Made by a program: the position numbers and the translations under genes. From assembly GCA_026874595.1 (NCBI GenBank), contig CM049307.1:43840362-43904361 (forward strand): a DNA stretch of 64,000 nt. The letters run 5' to 3'. The notes under the pieces are model-generated. The model was not told where the DNA came from. It ran no database searches and worked only from the letters and a program-made list of their open reading frames with translations. Origin of the DNA: Sipunculus nudus (Eukaryota > Annelida > Sipuncula > Golfingiida > Sipunculidae). How positions within the stretch are numbered: position 1 is the first letter of the stretch; each line of letters begins with the position of its first letter. Shown here piece after piece: positions 1 to 11,349 of the stretch.

Positions 1-1040
1 ACCGTCGTCTTATCACGAATCTCTGCACATAGATTCTTGCCTATATGCCGTCCTCGAAGCACTTTTGAGCAGATTCTCGTGCCGTTATCGTGCTCTGGTT
101 GGGGGAGGGGGACTTGCTCGAGTTTTCCACTTACGTAAGATGTCCAGCATCCGGGTGAGGAACCCTCTGTAGGATAAGTGTAAACCGTCAGCCAAAGATT
201 CCGGACTTGCCCTTGTTTTCACAGGACAAAACTTTATATTCGGTAGAATATATGGTATATTTTTTAAATATTTATTATATAACCATAAAACACATAACGT
301 TCTGCTAATGTCTTCAGGTGTACAGCATATTTGACTTAATCCTCACTACTTTGGCTGCAATGGCGGATCTACTTAAATGTATATCTAAATGTGTATCTAC
401 CGAATTGCTGTTTTTTGTTTATCATTTTCCTTTTCCTGCAAATGATGACCAGTTTATCGAGAATATTTGCGAAGTTTTGCGTTAACTTAAATTCTTTAAA
501 ATGATTCTCAAAGGTATGGTTATTATGCTAAATAATTTTTGTGTTGATTATAAATATGCACTATTTTAAGAATTTAAGTGATTTTTTTGTATACATATAT
601 ATGCATATATATGTATTGCTGTTAAAGTTTGTCTATGTGTCTGAACCGATAATAATCCCTTTGTCGCATCAGAGTCTCTTGTTCAAAGTTCGTAGAACAA
701 ATCCTTTCGTATGTGTGTGGCCTAATGAATGATTAAAGTTTAATCCGGCACGCACTATATGTCTGAAACCAACATATAGCTTTGTGTATGTCCAATTATG
801 CCTATACATTGAGGACCACATTCATCTCAAAACGTAGATTATACCAATTTACACCATAACAGGGACAATGTCAATATAAAATCTAAGCTATTGTCAAAGT
901 CTTGCCAGAGCGTTAGTATTTTTGTATACCTTTAAAATGCGTAAATAAAACGTTTTTCCACACACCGATAGGCGTAACTCCGTGCCTGCTCTTAACTAAT
1001 TTGAAATTAAATCAGTCGGTCAGAAAACCGTCAATTAATT
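1..1040. other. Intergenic, nothing recognised
   Basis: AT-rich sequence with no gene, RNA or organised repeat that I can support. The only short open frames are AT-driven and look non-coding. Confidence 0.6.
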
Positions 1041-1050
1041 ATATCATTCG

Positions 1051-1065
1051 CCGCGAGATGGCGGT
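1051..1065 (+). promoter_or_regulatory. CTCF-like motif, copy 1
   Basis: CCGCGAGATGGCGGT matches 13 of 15 positions of the consensus CCASYAGRKGGCRSY. CTCF is an insulator protein found across bilaterians. Binding is inferred only. Confidence 0.3.
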
Positions 1066-1126
1066 ACATGTTCTAAGCGTTGTGAGATGAGTCGATCAAT
1101 GATTCGTAATGTAGTCATATAATTTA

Positions 1127-1141
1127 CCACGAGGTGGCAGT
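1127..1141 (+). promoter_or_regulatory. CTCF-like motif, copy 2
   Basis: CCACGAGGTGGCAGT matches 14 of 15 positions of CCASYAGRKGGCRSY. It lies 76 bp after copy 1 in the same orientation, as part of the same tandem duplication. Confidence 0.35.
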
Positions 1142-1168
1142 ACTTGTTTCTAAGCGTTGCGATACAGT

Positions 1169-2954
1169 GAGAGCAATTTATAACTCTCTATATATAGAGG
1201 TAGCAAAAACTTAAAAACTGCATCGACTGTTCTAATCTACTATTGTATGTTCCTTCGTTGAAAAACTATTGATATCAGACGATTATTCTCTCAAAGGTAA
1301 TTATGAGCGAACAGTTTGACACTTTTACGTTTATGAGTGACAATAGGTCTTTTGTGAGATAAATTCTTCATGACAAAACAAACATTTAACATGTTAAAAA
1401 TGTCTGGGCATTCTGGATCTTGTAGTCTAGCGCCATTGCGTCTGCCATGGGTTGTCAGTTTCAATTTGGTGTTTACATTTTTAAAATATATTTTTACAAT
1501 AAACAACCAGTCAGTTTTTAATTGAGTACTTTGAGAAGATAATGATGACGTTGACCTTAATTAGCCGGGTTGTCAAATTTTGCAAATAGACTATTTTCCT
1601 ATATATGTATTTGTTAACAGATGTTTCGATGAATTATTCCAAAGATCTGACAGATCAGCTTTGTCCCTGCATGAGTAGCTGTATATGTTTCGGTTGGTCT
1701 TATTCTTCAGTGTTTACATGAATTCATTCAAGCGGCAGCGATCAACTGAGGCTGATTTTTTTTTAATGTGACCAACTACCTTGACCTTGTTGTGTTGTTA
1801 AATGTAGAATGTTTTCTCATATTACACAAAAAAAAAAAAATATGTAATGTAGGTGTTTATTTCAAATTATGTCCATCAATCTCTATCCTGTAATATCATT
1901 ATCTCCCTGGAAAAAGAAAATTTTTTTTTTTTTTTTTTTTTTTTAGCAAAAATAGTTGAACAATTAGATGATGAGATGATATAACGGACGATAAATAGTA
2001 GGCCTAAAACTTTTACTTTAACTCGTAGCTCTTGTGCATGTTTGTTATGGGTTCATAACTGAAATAAGATTCACCGATGGGAATCATCAAACAAAAAGCG
2101 TACCAAGGGAAATTCGAAATATCCGCCTTGCAGAGGGAGAAGTTGGACCAAAACAGAAACGAATCTTTTCAATATTGGATAAAAATCTTATCCAGAGCAA
2201 AAATAAATGTTGTAGGAGCACTTTCATGAAGAAACGGCTGCGACTTCCACTTTCCGTATCCGTTAATATTTTCTCTGGCCTGCCATGATTTCCAATTTTA
2301 TACCGTTTGTCACAGGACTATGTCGATCCTTGGCCTTGTTGATATGGGAAATTGTCCGAATGATTATTGTCTTAAATTAAGGTGAATATTGGCTTCATGT
2401 TGCAATTAAATTTATTACAAGCTTAAAAGACATAGCCATAACTTTGTAGTTAACAAATTAAAGCCACATATTTCATGCAATTTAATTTATTAAAAAATAA
2501 GATATTTGTGGCATAACATTATTAAAACAAGTGGCCCGGGCATAAATCATGACGTTCAGTTGAAATTGACATGTATACAGGTGATGCATGTATTAATTAC
2601 TGATGTTATGATCAGGTGAAGAATATTTGTAAAAACCTTAAAGTTAAACAATGGGTAGAATGACTTCCAGAGTGCTCTTGAAAAATCATGCCCCCTCCCC
2701 TAAGAAAATAGGTAACAGCAAGGAGATTTTACTAGGAACTCCCTTAAGTATTCTCATATATAAAAAAAAAGGTCAGGTTAAAAGTGAATTCACGGGTGAA
2801 CTGGGTATATTACTATATAAGTTACAGCCTATAGCCAATACTATATATATACTATCTTTGCCTAAATGAACAAGATTTTCTATGGATGTTCATCATATTC
2901 TGAAATGTGCCATCTGTTTTACGTTATTCTTAGACCTGAAGACCAGATTATTAT

Positions 2955-2956
<2 letters not shown>
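1169..2956. other. Intergenic, poly(A)/poly(T) runs only
   Basis: No gene recognised. An A-run lies near 1829-1841 and a T-run at 1921-1944. The short open frames at 2034-2288 and 2651-2869 resemble no family and lack coding character. Confidence 0.55.

Positions 2957-2986
<30 letters not shown>
2957..2986 (+). repeat. Poly(T) run
   Basis: About 30 consecutive T bases, shortly after an ATTATTATT stretch. It may be the tail of an old retroposed sequence, but no body is recognisable. Confidence 0.8.
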
Positions 2987-2990
<4 letters not shown>

Positions 2991-3023
2991 AAAAACTAGA
3001 CATTGTGAGAACGGAGAGATTAT

Positions 3024-3032
3024 AAAAGAAAA
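3024..3032 (-). terminator. Pol III terminator of tRNA-Val
   Basis: Reading the minus strand just past the tRNA 3' end gives TTTTCTTTT. Runs of four T residues are the usual RNA polymerase III stop signal. It begins about 4 bases after the discriminator base. Confidence 0.75.
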
Positions 3033-3035
3033 GAT

Positions 3036-3108
3036 TGTTTCTGCCCGGGCTCGAACCGGGGACCTTTCGCGTGTTAGGCGAACGTGATAACCACTACACT
3101 ACAGAAAC
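3036..3108 (-). tRNA. tRNA-Val (anticodon AAC)
   Basis: The minus strand folds into a complete cloverleaf. The acceptor stem GTTTCTG pairs perfectly with CAGAAAC, the discriminator base is A, and the 73-nt length is normal. Box A (TAGTGTAGTGG) and box B (GGTTCGAGCCC) are both present. The anticodon loop CTAACAC carries AAC, which reads valine GTT codons as inosine-AC after modification. The T arm is CCCGG-TTCGAGC-CCGGG, and no intron is seen. Apart from small stem and loop changes it resembles vertebrate tRNA-Val(AAC), and a T-rich Pol III stop follows. This looks like a functional gene, not a SINE or pseudogene. CCA is not encoded, as expected for a eukaryote. An open frame on the opposite strand is an artefact of the conserved tRNA sequence. 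Confidence 0.96.
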
Positions 3109-3158
3109 TCCATACAACATGTGCTCAAAACAGACAATTTATATGTGCAATTGTTCTT

Positions 3159-3173
3159 GTCGCCATCTGTCGG
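3159..3173 (-). promoter_or_regulatory. Weak CTCF-like motif beside tRNA-Val
   Basis: On the minus strand CCGACAGATGGCGAC matches about 12 of 15 positions of the CTCF consensus. It lies about 50 bp upstream of the tRNA 5' end. tRNA genes can act as chromatin boundaries, so the pairing is suggestive, but the match is imperfect. Confidence 0.2.
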
Positions 3174-4609
3174 TAGATTTCGGAATTGTTTCCCTTGCAA
3201 TGCATGATATAGCAATTAATGTCATGAACATAGACAATATAGCTCTGTATGTCTATGGTCATGAACATTTATACGGGCTTAACCCCATATACAATCCAGG
3301 GGAGGTTTCATGATTTTGGGAATTGAGGGGTTTACGGTTACAATAAAAGTAACTATACACTATTATAATACACTGAAAAAGGTCCACAACTCCCAGATTG
3401 GGAGGGGAGCAGTTGTCTTCAAAGACCGTAACAGCCAGGAAACATCATTTTGTGAGAACTTTGTTGTGGTCATTCCTCACACAAGTTAAAACCCGTCTTG
3501 TGCAGGACAAGCATGTTACTTTAAGTGGTAGGTTGCATATATGCTTAGGTAGAAAGGTCACTTGTTGCAAAATGGCATTTGCAAAGCTCTTGCTTATCTG
3601 ACTTGCCGCCAGATGCCTTTGTTGTATTTGTTTTGATTATTTTGACAGGTCCCCACATATTTTAACATGTTGATAAAAACAAAACAAGCAGCCTGTGTGC
3701 AGTGATATTCACGTTTTCTGACCTATTTTTATAAAAGCTCCAAGGGATTACCTATAGTTTATAAAAACCAGATGGGTGATTGGGCCCTTTAAATTTAAGG
3801 GCAAACCAGTTTACTTTTTCTTATGTTGTATACGAAAAAATACACGAGAAAGTAGGCAAAAAGGGGCGATTAGGACGGATCTGCATGGAACCAGGTCCTC
3901 ATTTAAACTTAAACGATCTATCCTAATTTTTTTTTCTTCCTACGCCAATGGTATATATCTTCAAAAATTTAAACGAAAAATAATCAACTTTATATGGCCA
4001 ATCTTTGTGGGTTGAGGTAATACTGAGCCGTTCACACACACACAAATAAAAAAGAATTAAACAGGTTTAATATATTGATATTGTATAAAAGATAATATTT
4101 TAAGAATCAAACACATAAATTGAAACTGAAACAGAAAATATACCGTTTTGGTCCTTTTATGTCATTTGTGGCAATCTCTTACAAGTCTTTTTTTCACGTG
4201 CCTTTTGTAATGTACTGGTGTTATAGACCTACGCATGAAACCAGCTCCTTATAACTGATGCAATATTAATTCGTTCATATAACAGGGTAGGAAATAATTT
4301 GTTAATTATAATGCTTTACAGAGCACATCCCACTTGAGTGGCGTTGACACATTCAGATAATCATAAGCAATCCTTTAAACAGTCCCTCAAACCTCGCAGA
4401 ACTGAGAATTATATTCCAAGTTAGAATTTAGACCCATTTTGTGAATAAGGCGAAGCAGTTGCTCATTTCATAAAAATGGGTAAAATGGCTTAACATTTAT
4501 ATAAATGTTAAATTTCACATTTGGGGCGTAACATATACACTTCAGAACTTACGATGATTTATTTAATGGCCATATGCATAAGATTAAAACAGCAGAGCCA
4601 GAAATTTCC
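3174..4609. other. Intergenic, nothing recognised
   Basis: AT-rich, non-repetitive sequence without a supportable gene or structured repeat. Confidence 0.55.
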
Positions 4610-5230
4610 TGTCTCAGTCTGACTGACGTCATTTATCACTGCTCCGCACTAAATTACCAAACGATGGTGACTGGTCACTGAAAGGACCATGGTTTGCAGT
4701 AAAGTACAACCCTCATCTAATCAGTGTCAACGGATAATTGAGGGTTATCAGTACATGTTTAACGCTCACTTTTCTGTCCTGTCCACCCTGTCAACACAAT
4801 GGTCATGTCACCCCTCGCCTGAGTGCCTCATTCCATTTCAGGGGCGCTGTATGGGCCCCCTGTCGGTGAGCGCCGCGGAGGTAGACCGCGTCACGCTGCG
4901 TTGCACGTCATTTCTCTCGATCCAATCACCGTGCTCCTGACGTGGGTATGATTCCGCCACGTAATAAACGACACGGTGACGTAAAATGTGTTCATATCAC
5001 CAAACTGCACACGCCAGTTGGGGTAATGCATGGCAGACTATGCCATTTCCCTGTCCAGATCGGCACCCAATCCCTCATTTGTATCCTGATGCCATCAGCT
5101 AATAATTTACGATCCGTGAATCCATTTGTCGAACCTGTATATTTCCTGAGATTGATTTGGAATAGGGGGCGGATCGTAGCGTTAATGAATGAGGAGGTGG
5201 ATACACGAGGTCGAATTAACCTATGCTAAA
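4610..5230. other. GC-richer unique block, possible regulatory element
   Basis: Visibly richer in G+C and CpG than its neighbours and free of microsatellites. It holds a full cAMP-response type palindrome (TGACGTCA near 4624) and a CG-rich patch around 4850-4910. Two open frames cross it, but neither resembles a known protein and codon usage is not convincing. A conserved non-coding element is possible; function is inferred from composition alone. Confidence 0.25.
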
Positions 5231-6228
5231 ATAGATGCACAAAATTGTTATGTTTTCCTCGGCGGGGGTAATGCATATATCTCCATTTAAAATCAAATGA
5301 TTCATCATAAAAATGAATGAGGTAATTAAGATAGGTTCAAACCGTATGACTCAGCACATTAATTATCGTTCATATCTTATCCAGATTTAAGAAAAAGTTA
5401 TCGATTATAAATAAATAGTGCTATGAGAAATAGATATTCGTTTATTAGAGGGGAATATTTTCCGACTTTTGAGAGTGTGTATAGAAAGACAGCATCATTT
5501 TCCCTCATTATTTCAGACCTGGCATTTCTCAATGTTTGAAAATACCTTGCATGACATTTGTTCAGCCACATGGTTCCGTCACTTTTAAGAAGAATGATAA
5601 GTTAAAAAATTGAGTTTTTACATAACATGTAATATTTCAAGTAGCCAATTTAATGACTGACTTCCCGCATCAATTTAGAACAACCGATCGAGAAACAAAT
5701 GTTTAACCGGACCACATTTGCCTGTTATTTTATTTCTATATTCAAAACGATTTACAAGTTTTATTAATACAACCAGTTTCATAAGATGTACCATGCTTCA
5801 AAATTACAATCATATCCGGGCAGTGGCGCCGCCTGCAGAAAGGCGACCGTACCACACTATTCTTGTTGCAGTTACATCAGTAAACAGCCTCTTTCTGACA
5901 CAGGATGTTACACACCACAGGTATACATAGGGGAATGGTTTACTTATAATAATCTACTTAAATCCTTCTGTATATCTGGCAAAATAGTGGCTGTGCATGA
6001 ATTGTTTACCTGATGTTACATTTAGAAAAATTATCAAGTTCACTTTTCTGTGCTGTCATGGGGTTTAATCCTAGAAGCTGGTTTATCCATTACCATACCG
6101 AACCCTTTATAAATATTGTTTAAAAGACCACGCATGTTAACACTGAGGCTATACTAACACAGGTTTGTATATCTGTAGGCTATCCACTCAGTCGGGAATC
6201 CCGGAGTATTATACATATTCATTATAAC

Positions 6229-6230
<2 letters not shown>
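5231..6230. other. Intergenic, nothing recognised
   Basis: AT-rich unique sequence. Overlapping short frames at 5718-6013 look non-coding. Confidence 0.5.

Positions 6231-6291
<61 letters not shown>
6231..6291. repeat. (TA)n microsatellite
   Basis: About 60 bp of uninterrupted TA, one of more than twenty such tracts in the window. Confidence 0.95.
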
Positions 6292-6292
<1 letters not shown>

Positions 6293-6339
6293 TACCTATA
6301 CACCTTTGGTGTCAGTTTCTAAGATTAGACTAAAGCGTG

Positions 6340-6705
6340 AAACGAACAATGAAATAATAGTGTGTGCTTTGGGATGAATAAACTGATTAAAACAATCCAC
6401 TGCTTTGGACTGCCAATAAGTGAAACTCGTGGACAGACAATGGGTGGCGCCACTGTGGGGGTTCCCCCGGTAACCGAGGTGTGACATTTATTTGTGACAC
6501 GTCCAAGATCAGCGTGGTTAGCCCGCCTTAGGGGAGGTCACTGTTGGAAATTAGTGTACTGACCATTGGTCATCATTGGTCAGTCTCCCCACCTGGTATA
6601 ACACCATTACCAGCGTGATCTATGTCGGTCCGTGTGTCACATCTGTCCATGTCATCCTGACACAAATCTGACCAATTAAACAGAAAGTGAAAGGGTATAC
6701 AAGTA
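6340..6705 (+). repeat. Dispersed repeat, copy 1 of an inverted pair
   Basis: This stretch matches the reverse complement of 17615-17965 closely over at least 280 bp. Shared landmarks are GTGGCGCCAC, GGGGGTTCCCCCGGTAACC, a TGACCATTGGTCATCATTGG block, ATCTATGTCGGTCC, and AATTAAACAGAAAGTGAAAGG at the end. Similarity fades on both sides. No reading frame or polymerase-type tail is evident. It could be a non-autonomous mobile element or an old inverted duplication; the family is not recognised. Confidence 0.8.
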
Positions 6706-6799
6706 AAAGAAGGGTGATCAAAGAAAATGATCAATGCTTACTTCATGTACCACTGTACAACTATATATATATATATATAGAGGCAGCTGCTTAATTGTT

Positions 6800-6801
<2 letters not shown>

Positions 6802-6874
<73 letters not shown>
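6802..6874. repeat. (CT)n-(TA)n compound microsatellite
   Basis: About 40 bp of CT followed directly by about 32 bp of TA. Confidence 0.95.
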
Positions 6875-6878
<4 letters not shown>

Positions 6879-7730
6879 ATATTATATTTTTTATATTTAT
6901 TATATTCAATAAGTATCACATTTCAGGATGAATATTTAAAATCTCTCCCAATGAACGAAAAATATCAATAATAAAGGTAATGTTTTGTTATCGTATCGCT
7001 AAAAATAGTATCAATTGAGGACCAGAAAGGTAGTGAGAGCAAACAAATACATCTCCACAAATATCCTTTTCAAAAGAATACAGTCTACTTCAGAGTGTAT
7101 CAAGGTTAATTAAGGTTCACTTAATCCATGGCTGAGACACATAAGGATTAGTTTAAGAGCAAAAGCGGTCATAATATCAGTGAATAGCTCTGGTCCTCTT
7201 TCGGGGAGAAAGAAATTTACCTATCCCCACAAAGGAAAAGAATCCATTTCTTTTAATACAGATTTAGGTGATCCATATAACCTTCAAATTTGACTTTGTG
7301 AAAACTAAAATTATATCAAACTAAACATTCGACTCCGCTGCTATGTCAGCATGGCTTTGTGACCGTCTCCTGAACAGTAATGACCTTTATTCACATAAAA
7401 GAATTCACACTACAATTTTAAGAGTAGAAGCTTTAATCTACATACAGACTCGTGTTCACACATAGGCCGCTTTCGGATTTCAGGACTTAAACAAGGACTG
7501 GAATATTTGTCACAACCTGATTTTCTCTGAAACAATAATTAAGACCGTTATTTGCAAGTAAACTAAGTTTGAATCGAGCAATTAATTGCGTCAAAATGGT
7601 AAAACAGAGCAATATACATGAAAATGTAGAAATATTTTCATGTTGTAGAAATATTTTCATGTTCAATGCAGCATAAAACCAGTCCAACACATGACTTGTT
7701 ATAGGCTTACTGATTGCTTTTGTGTTTGTC
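6875..7730. other. Intergenic, nothing recognised
   Basis: AT-rich unique sequence with no gene or array seen. Confidence 0.5.
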
Positions 7731-7900
7731 CTTCCTATTGGAGCGGCGGGGTGTCCAAAGTCAGGTGTCTCCAGCCAGCGAGGAGCAAACCCACCAGCAG
7801 GCCACACGTGACCCGCAAGCGACACCGTGTGGCCAGCAAAGGTAACTCGATACAGGTGCGCACACTCTGAAAGGGCAGGGATCAAAACGGCGGCTATTAA
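7731..7900. other. GC-rich block with a perfect 9-bp hairpin
   Basis: A short GC-rich island in AT-rich surroundings. GGCCACACG at 7800-7808 pairs perfectly with CGTGTGGCC at 7826-7834 across a 17-nt loop. A minus-strand frame (7487-7885, 132 codons) crosses it, but its second half lies in AT-rich DNA and matches nothing I know. It could be a conserved element or a structured RNA. Confidence 0.25.
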
Positions 7901-8780
7901 TTAACTTGATCCTGATTGGTATTCTGCCAAGAAGTGCATATCATTTACTTAAGAAGGATAAAATATTATATCGTATGGTCAGCAAGTGCTGAATTAACGG
8001 AGGTTATAATGGCTTTTGATATTGACAAACACCTGGACAGCAGTTTCATTTTTCTTAATCATTAACTGGTCCATAATGAGCCTGCACATTGTTTGTCTCT
8101 GTTTGAATCGGCAAAGGCTGCCTTTAAATTTTCGTCATTCAGTTTTTGTGTGTTTGCTGCAAGATATAGTTATATAAATCATTATAAATATATTCTGTTT
8201 CGTACGGCAGGCCTTGGATTCTTTTTACTTTTTTTTATGTGGATCAACGGGTATCATTGATGACTGTTTGCTTTAGATAACAAAACGCGTTTACTCTACA
8301 TTTCATCCTTAACATTGGACACAAGTATGTATAACGACGAAAACTTCTAAAATATGGACCGATTCACCTTTCATCCTTAATATATGTCATACAATGTTTA
8401 AAACACACATAATTATATCGATAATTTGGAAGCTGAATACTTGCATTGATTTTGTCTTCTATTTGGCGTATGTATATAAAAACAATTTAATTTTAATGTT
8501 TTTCTCACCGCATGTATCACTGATTGATGAATGTTCTTTGGTTTATGTGAGGATTTCTTAAATGCAGCTATATAGGTTAATACAAACACTGCATGTAAAC
8601 ACGCATGGAGCTCAACTTTTTTTATATTTAGATATCCGGAACGAATATCAACATTTGTTACTCATAAAGAATTAAGTTTCTCTACCTAGCACAAGACGTG
8701 TCTATAATTTGACGTTTGAGCACCCGTGTAACAAAGCATGTGTATAAAGCACCACATGAAGGTGCGTATTGATAATAACC
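7901..8780. other. Intergenic, nothing recognised
   Basis: AT-rich unique sequence without repeats or genes that I can support. Confidence 0.5.
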
Positions 8781-9345
8781 TAAAGTAACCAGGATTTTCT
8801 CCGGGGGTTTCCTTACACACAATTACAACAAATCGGACACACCTTTAATTTCCTTTCTTGTTCAGATCTGAGCCGCGGGCTTGACAAAACAAGTGGATAG
8901 AAATGTTTGCTTGTAATTCCATCGACCAAATGAGAAGGCCGTCCCCACCCCCGGGGTATACCCGCCCATCTCTCCCCTGGGATAGGAGGGGGGCATTTAA
9001 ACGCGGCTTTAAACGAAGCGGGTGATTGTGGTGCGAGCCATTCATACAACAGACCGGTATTTTTTCCGTTATTACATAACTAAATTGGCCCTAAATAGCC
9101 AGCTCTGCGTGGTGGGGGGTTCGGGGCTTGTTTGTTCCAGTTGGACAAAAGTCTCGCGTGGCGCAGATTTGTGTAACAATGCTTTTCGGAGCTAATAAGG
9201 GACTAATTGCGCGACCCATTTGCACTTGGTTAAGTCTGATTAGAGGGCAGTCTGGATGGTGGGTAATAACTGAGCTGATATGGTCCACACAGCGATCCCA
9301 GAGTCCGTCAATCTCCACGGGAGATTATTAATCAGAACTTGAGGC
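8781..9345. other. Unique block, candidate conserved regulatory element
   Basis: A microsatellite-free block with balanced composition. It contains a SOX-type AACAATG at 9175-9181, homeodomain-type TAATTG and TTAATC motifs (including GATTATTAATC near 9325), and GC-rich stretches. Open frames on both strands overlap here without any recognisable domain. This looks like an enhancer block more than an exon, but that is a judgement from composition. Confidence 0.25.
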
Positions 9346-9663
9346 ATCATAAGTTAATTGTTAGTGGCTGGTCTGGTTTGAATAAAACAGCCAGATCTGT
9401 TGATGAAGACATCATACAGTCCTTTAAGAGTCCGTTAATTTGAATCTGTGCCTGCATGGTTAAGAAAATTTTATTATTTTTTTATTATTTTCATTGTGTT
9501 GCACACAATGAATAAATGTTACTTTTATCAAATCTGTATAAAATTGAACGGTCTGGAATAATAGGCCTATATTTAAATGTGTTATATTTTATACTCATAT
9601 AAGGTACTTAATTTAGCGATGTGCTCCAACTTTGTTCCAGATTTCCGTGTGAGCGTATATGCG

Positions 9664-9668
<5 letters not shown>
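9346..9668. other. Intergenic, nothing recognised
   Basis: AT-rich unique sequence. Confidence 0.5.
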
Positions 9669-9724
<56 letters not shown>

Positions 9725-9730
9725 ATATAT
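9669..9730. repeat. (TA)n microsatellite with TATG interruptions
   Basis: Uninterrupted TA to about 9712, then TATG-containing variants. Confidence 0.95.
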
Positions 9731-10781
9731 AATCGCTTATATGACTTTTGTAACTATGGTCGGTGCTTGTGGTGAACTAAGTGTCCGTCCGATTTTAAAC
9801 GTATATGTGCATATAAGAGTAAAAACCGCCACATGAGCGATTTTCACGCAGTGCACGGGTCTGCGTGAACATTGGGACTCCGGGTAAAATGACGTCACTC
9901 GGGTATATTTTTGGTTAACGCTGCCAGATCTGTACCACTCTACAATTTTACAAGTTAGACAGCGGAGCGGAGGTGCATGGGAATAATTCAATGAAAATGT
10001 ATGCATTTTCACTCCGTGTCATTGTCACGAAGAAGACCTTTCATCTAGTTAAGTTTAAGTAAAATTTGATATAAGAAGATTTATCATTACTTAACAATTA
10101 AGTAATGTGATAATATGTTTATATACAAAATACAGATGTTTATATGTTATATTAATCTGATTGTCTCTTTTACACCCATGCAGAGCGCTATAAATGTAAT
10201 ATATATAAAACGCTGTGGAATTCAGATAAAATGGTTTCCTTGCTTTGCCTTCATTCAGTCTTTAATATCCCACTCAAATGTTAGTAGTTTGATAATACAG
10301 ATATCAGTTGCAAAATCGGGTGTAGACTTTTATGAGGACCTTTATTTTATTTTATACAAATACTGAGGTCCGGTTCAGCTTAATGTTCGATGCGGATTCA
10401 TCAACTTGACAGCTAAACGGCATCATTATGACCGTAGCTGGGGACAAATTACTTCTACTTATACAGCTGATATTGATGCTGCCAAACCATACGCAAGGAT
10501 GCAAATGGGATTGCGCGTAACCTTATGTAACTTATGGTCTCTCTCTACCGGTGATTAGTTGGCGTAAATTTACTCGACAATCCCCTCGACCATTGAACAT
10601 AGGATGAATTAACCTGCCAGAGTTCAAATGTGGGTAATCCTGGTCACGTGGCCGCGGCGTACCCAATTCTCCAATGCACAGCCATTCTCTAAGTTGTACG
10701 ACCTTTAAATTTATATCTCGATTTGCCTTCAGCGCTTTAAATATATGCATATTTTCACAAAATTTTGCCTTGTCTATAGCA
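9731..10781. other. Intergenic, nothing recognised
   Basis: Unique sequence with no supportable gene. Frames at 9737-10012 and 10532-10819 on the minus strand have no recognisable family features. Confidence 0.5.
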
Positions 10782-10884
10782 CGGTCACATAGGTCAATTT
10801 TAAACACACACAGACACACCCACGGTCACATAGGTCAATTTTTAACACACACAGACACACCCACACACACACCCTCACACACAC

Positions 10885-10944
<60 letters not shown>
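10782..10944. repeat. Tandem 40-bp duplication, then (CA)n and (GA)n
   Basis: A unit of about 40 bp starting CACGGTCACATAGGTCAATT and ending in ACACACACAGACACACC occurs twice in tandem. It runs into CA-rich sequence and then about 54 bp of GA (10891-10944). The GA tract lies at the 3' side of the tRNA-like element on the minus strand. Confidence 0.85.
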
Positions 10945-10947
<3 letters not shown>

Positions 10948-10974
10948 AACATGAATGACAGAATAGTCGGTCCA

Positions 10975-11050
10975 TTCCGAATGGGAAATCGAACCCATGA
11001 CATTCCGACTGTCGGTCGTCTGCTTTACAAGTGAGCTACCAGAGATCCAA
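10975..11050 (-). mobile_element. tRNA-derived SINE head (degenerate)
   Basis: On the minus strand there is a box A-like TAGCTCACTTGTAAAGC followed about 35 bp later by a box B-like GGGTTCGATTTCC. The T-arm pairs as ATGGG/CCCAT around TTCGATT. The acceptor stem does not close, so it is not a working tRNA gene. A short tail then runs into the (CT)n tract at 10944-10891, a usual SINE arrangement. The parent tRNA and SINE family cannot be named here. Confidence 0.6.
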
Positions 11051-11286
11051 AACCCTTTTGTGCATTACCAAGGACACTTTTATAGGAAGCAGCGACGTGA
11101 CGTCACATGATAATGACGTCAAAGTAATACCTACTATGTAATTATACATTTATATACAGGCTATACGTCGACACAGCGACTTTGCATGCAGCAGGGAGTA
11201 ATGATGGCCTATAATATATGCATGTATTCTATCAAAAGTTATTCCTTCAACGATGTACAACGACGCATATATTCATATATATATTA

Positions 11287-11288
<2 letters not shown>

Positions 11289-11346
<58 letters not shown>
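11289..11346. repeat. (TA)n microsatellite
   Basis: About 58 bp of TA. Confidence 0.95.

Positions 11347-11349
<3 letters not shown>

Larger units (their letters stand above)
1041..1168 (+). repeat. Two-copy tandem repeat carrying CTCF-like motifs
   Basis: A segment starting ATATCATTCGCCGCGAGATGG recurs about 76 bp later as ATATAATTTACCACGAGGTGG. Both copies continue into a TTCTAAGCGTTG-like stretch. The copies are diverged, so the duplication is old. Each holds a motif close to the CTCF core, in the same orientation. Confidence 0.6.

Noticed and set aside
3035-3313. Plus-strand frame beginning MFLPGLEPGTFRV
   Set aside because: It is the complementary-strand reading of the tRNA-Val gene, a well-known artefact in protein databases.
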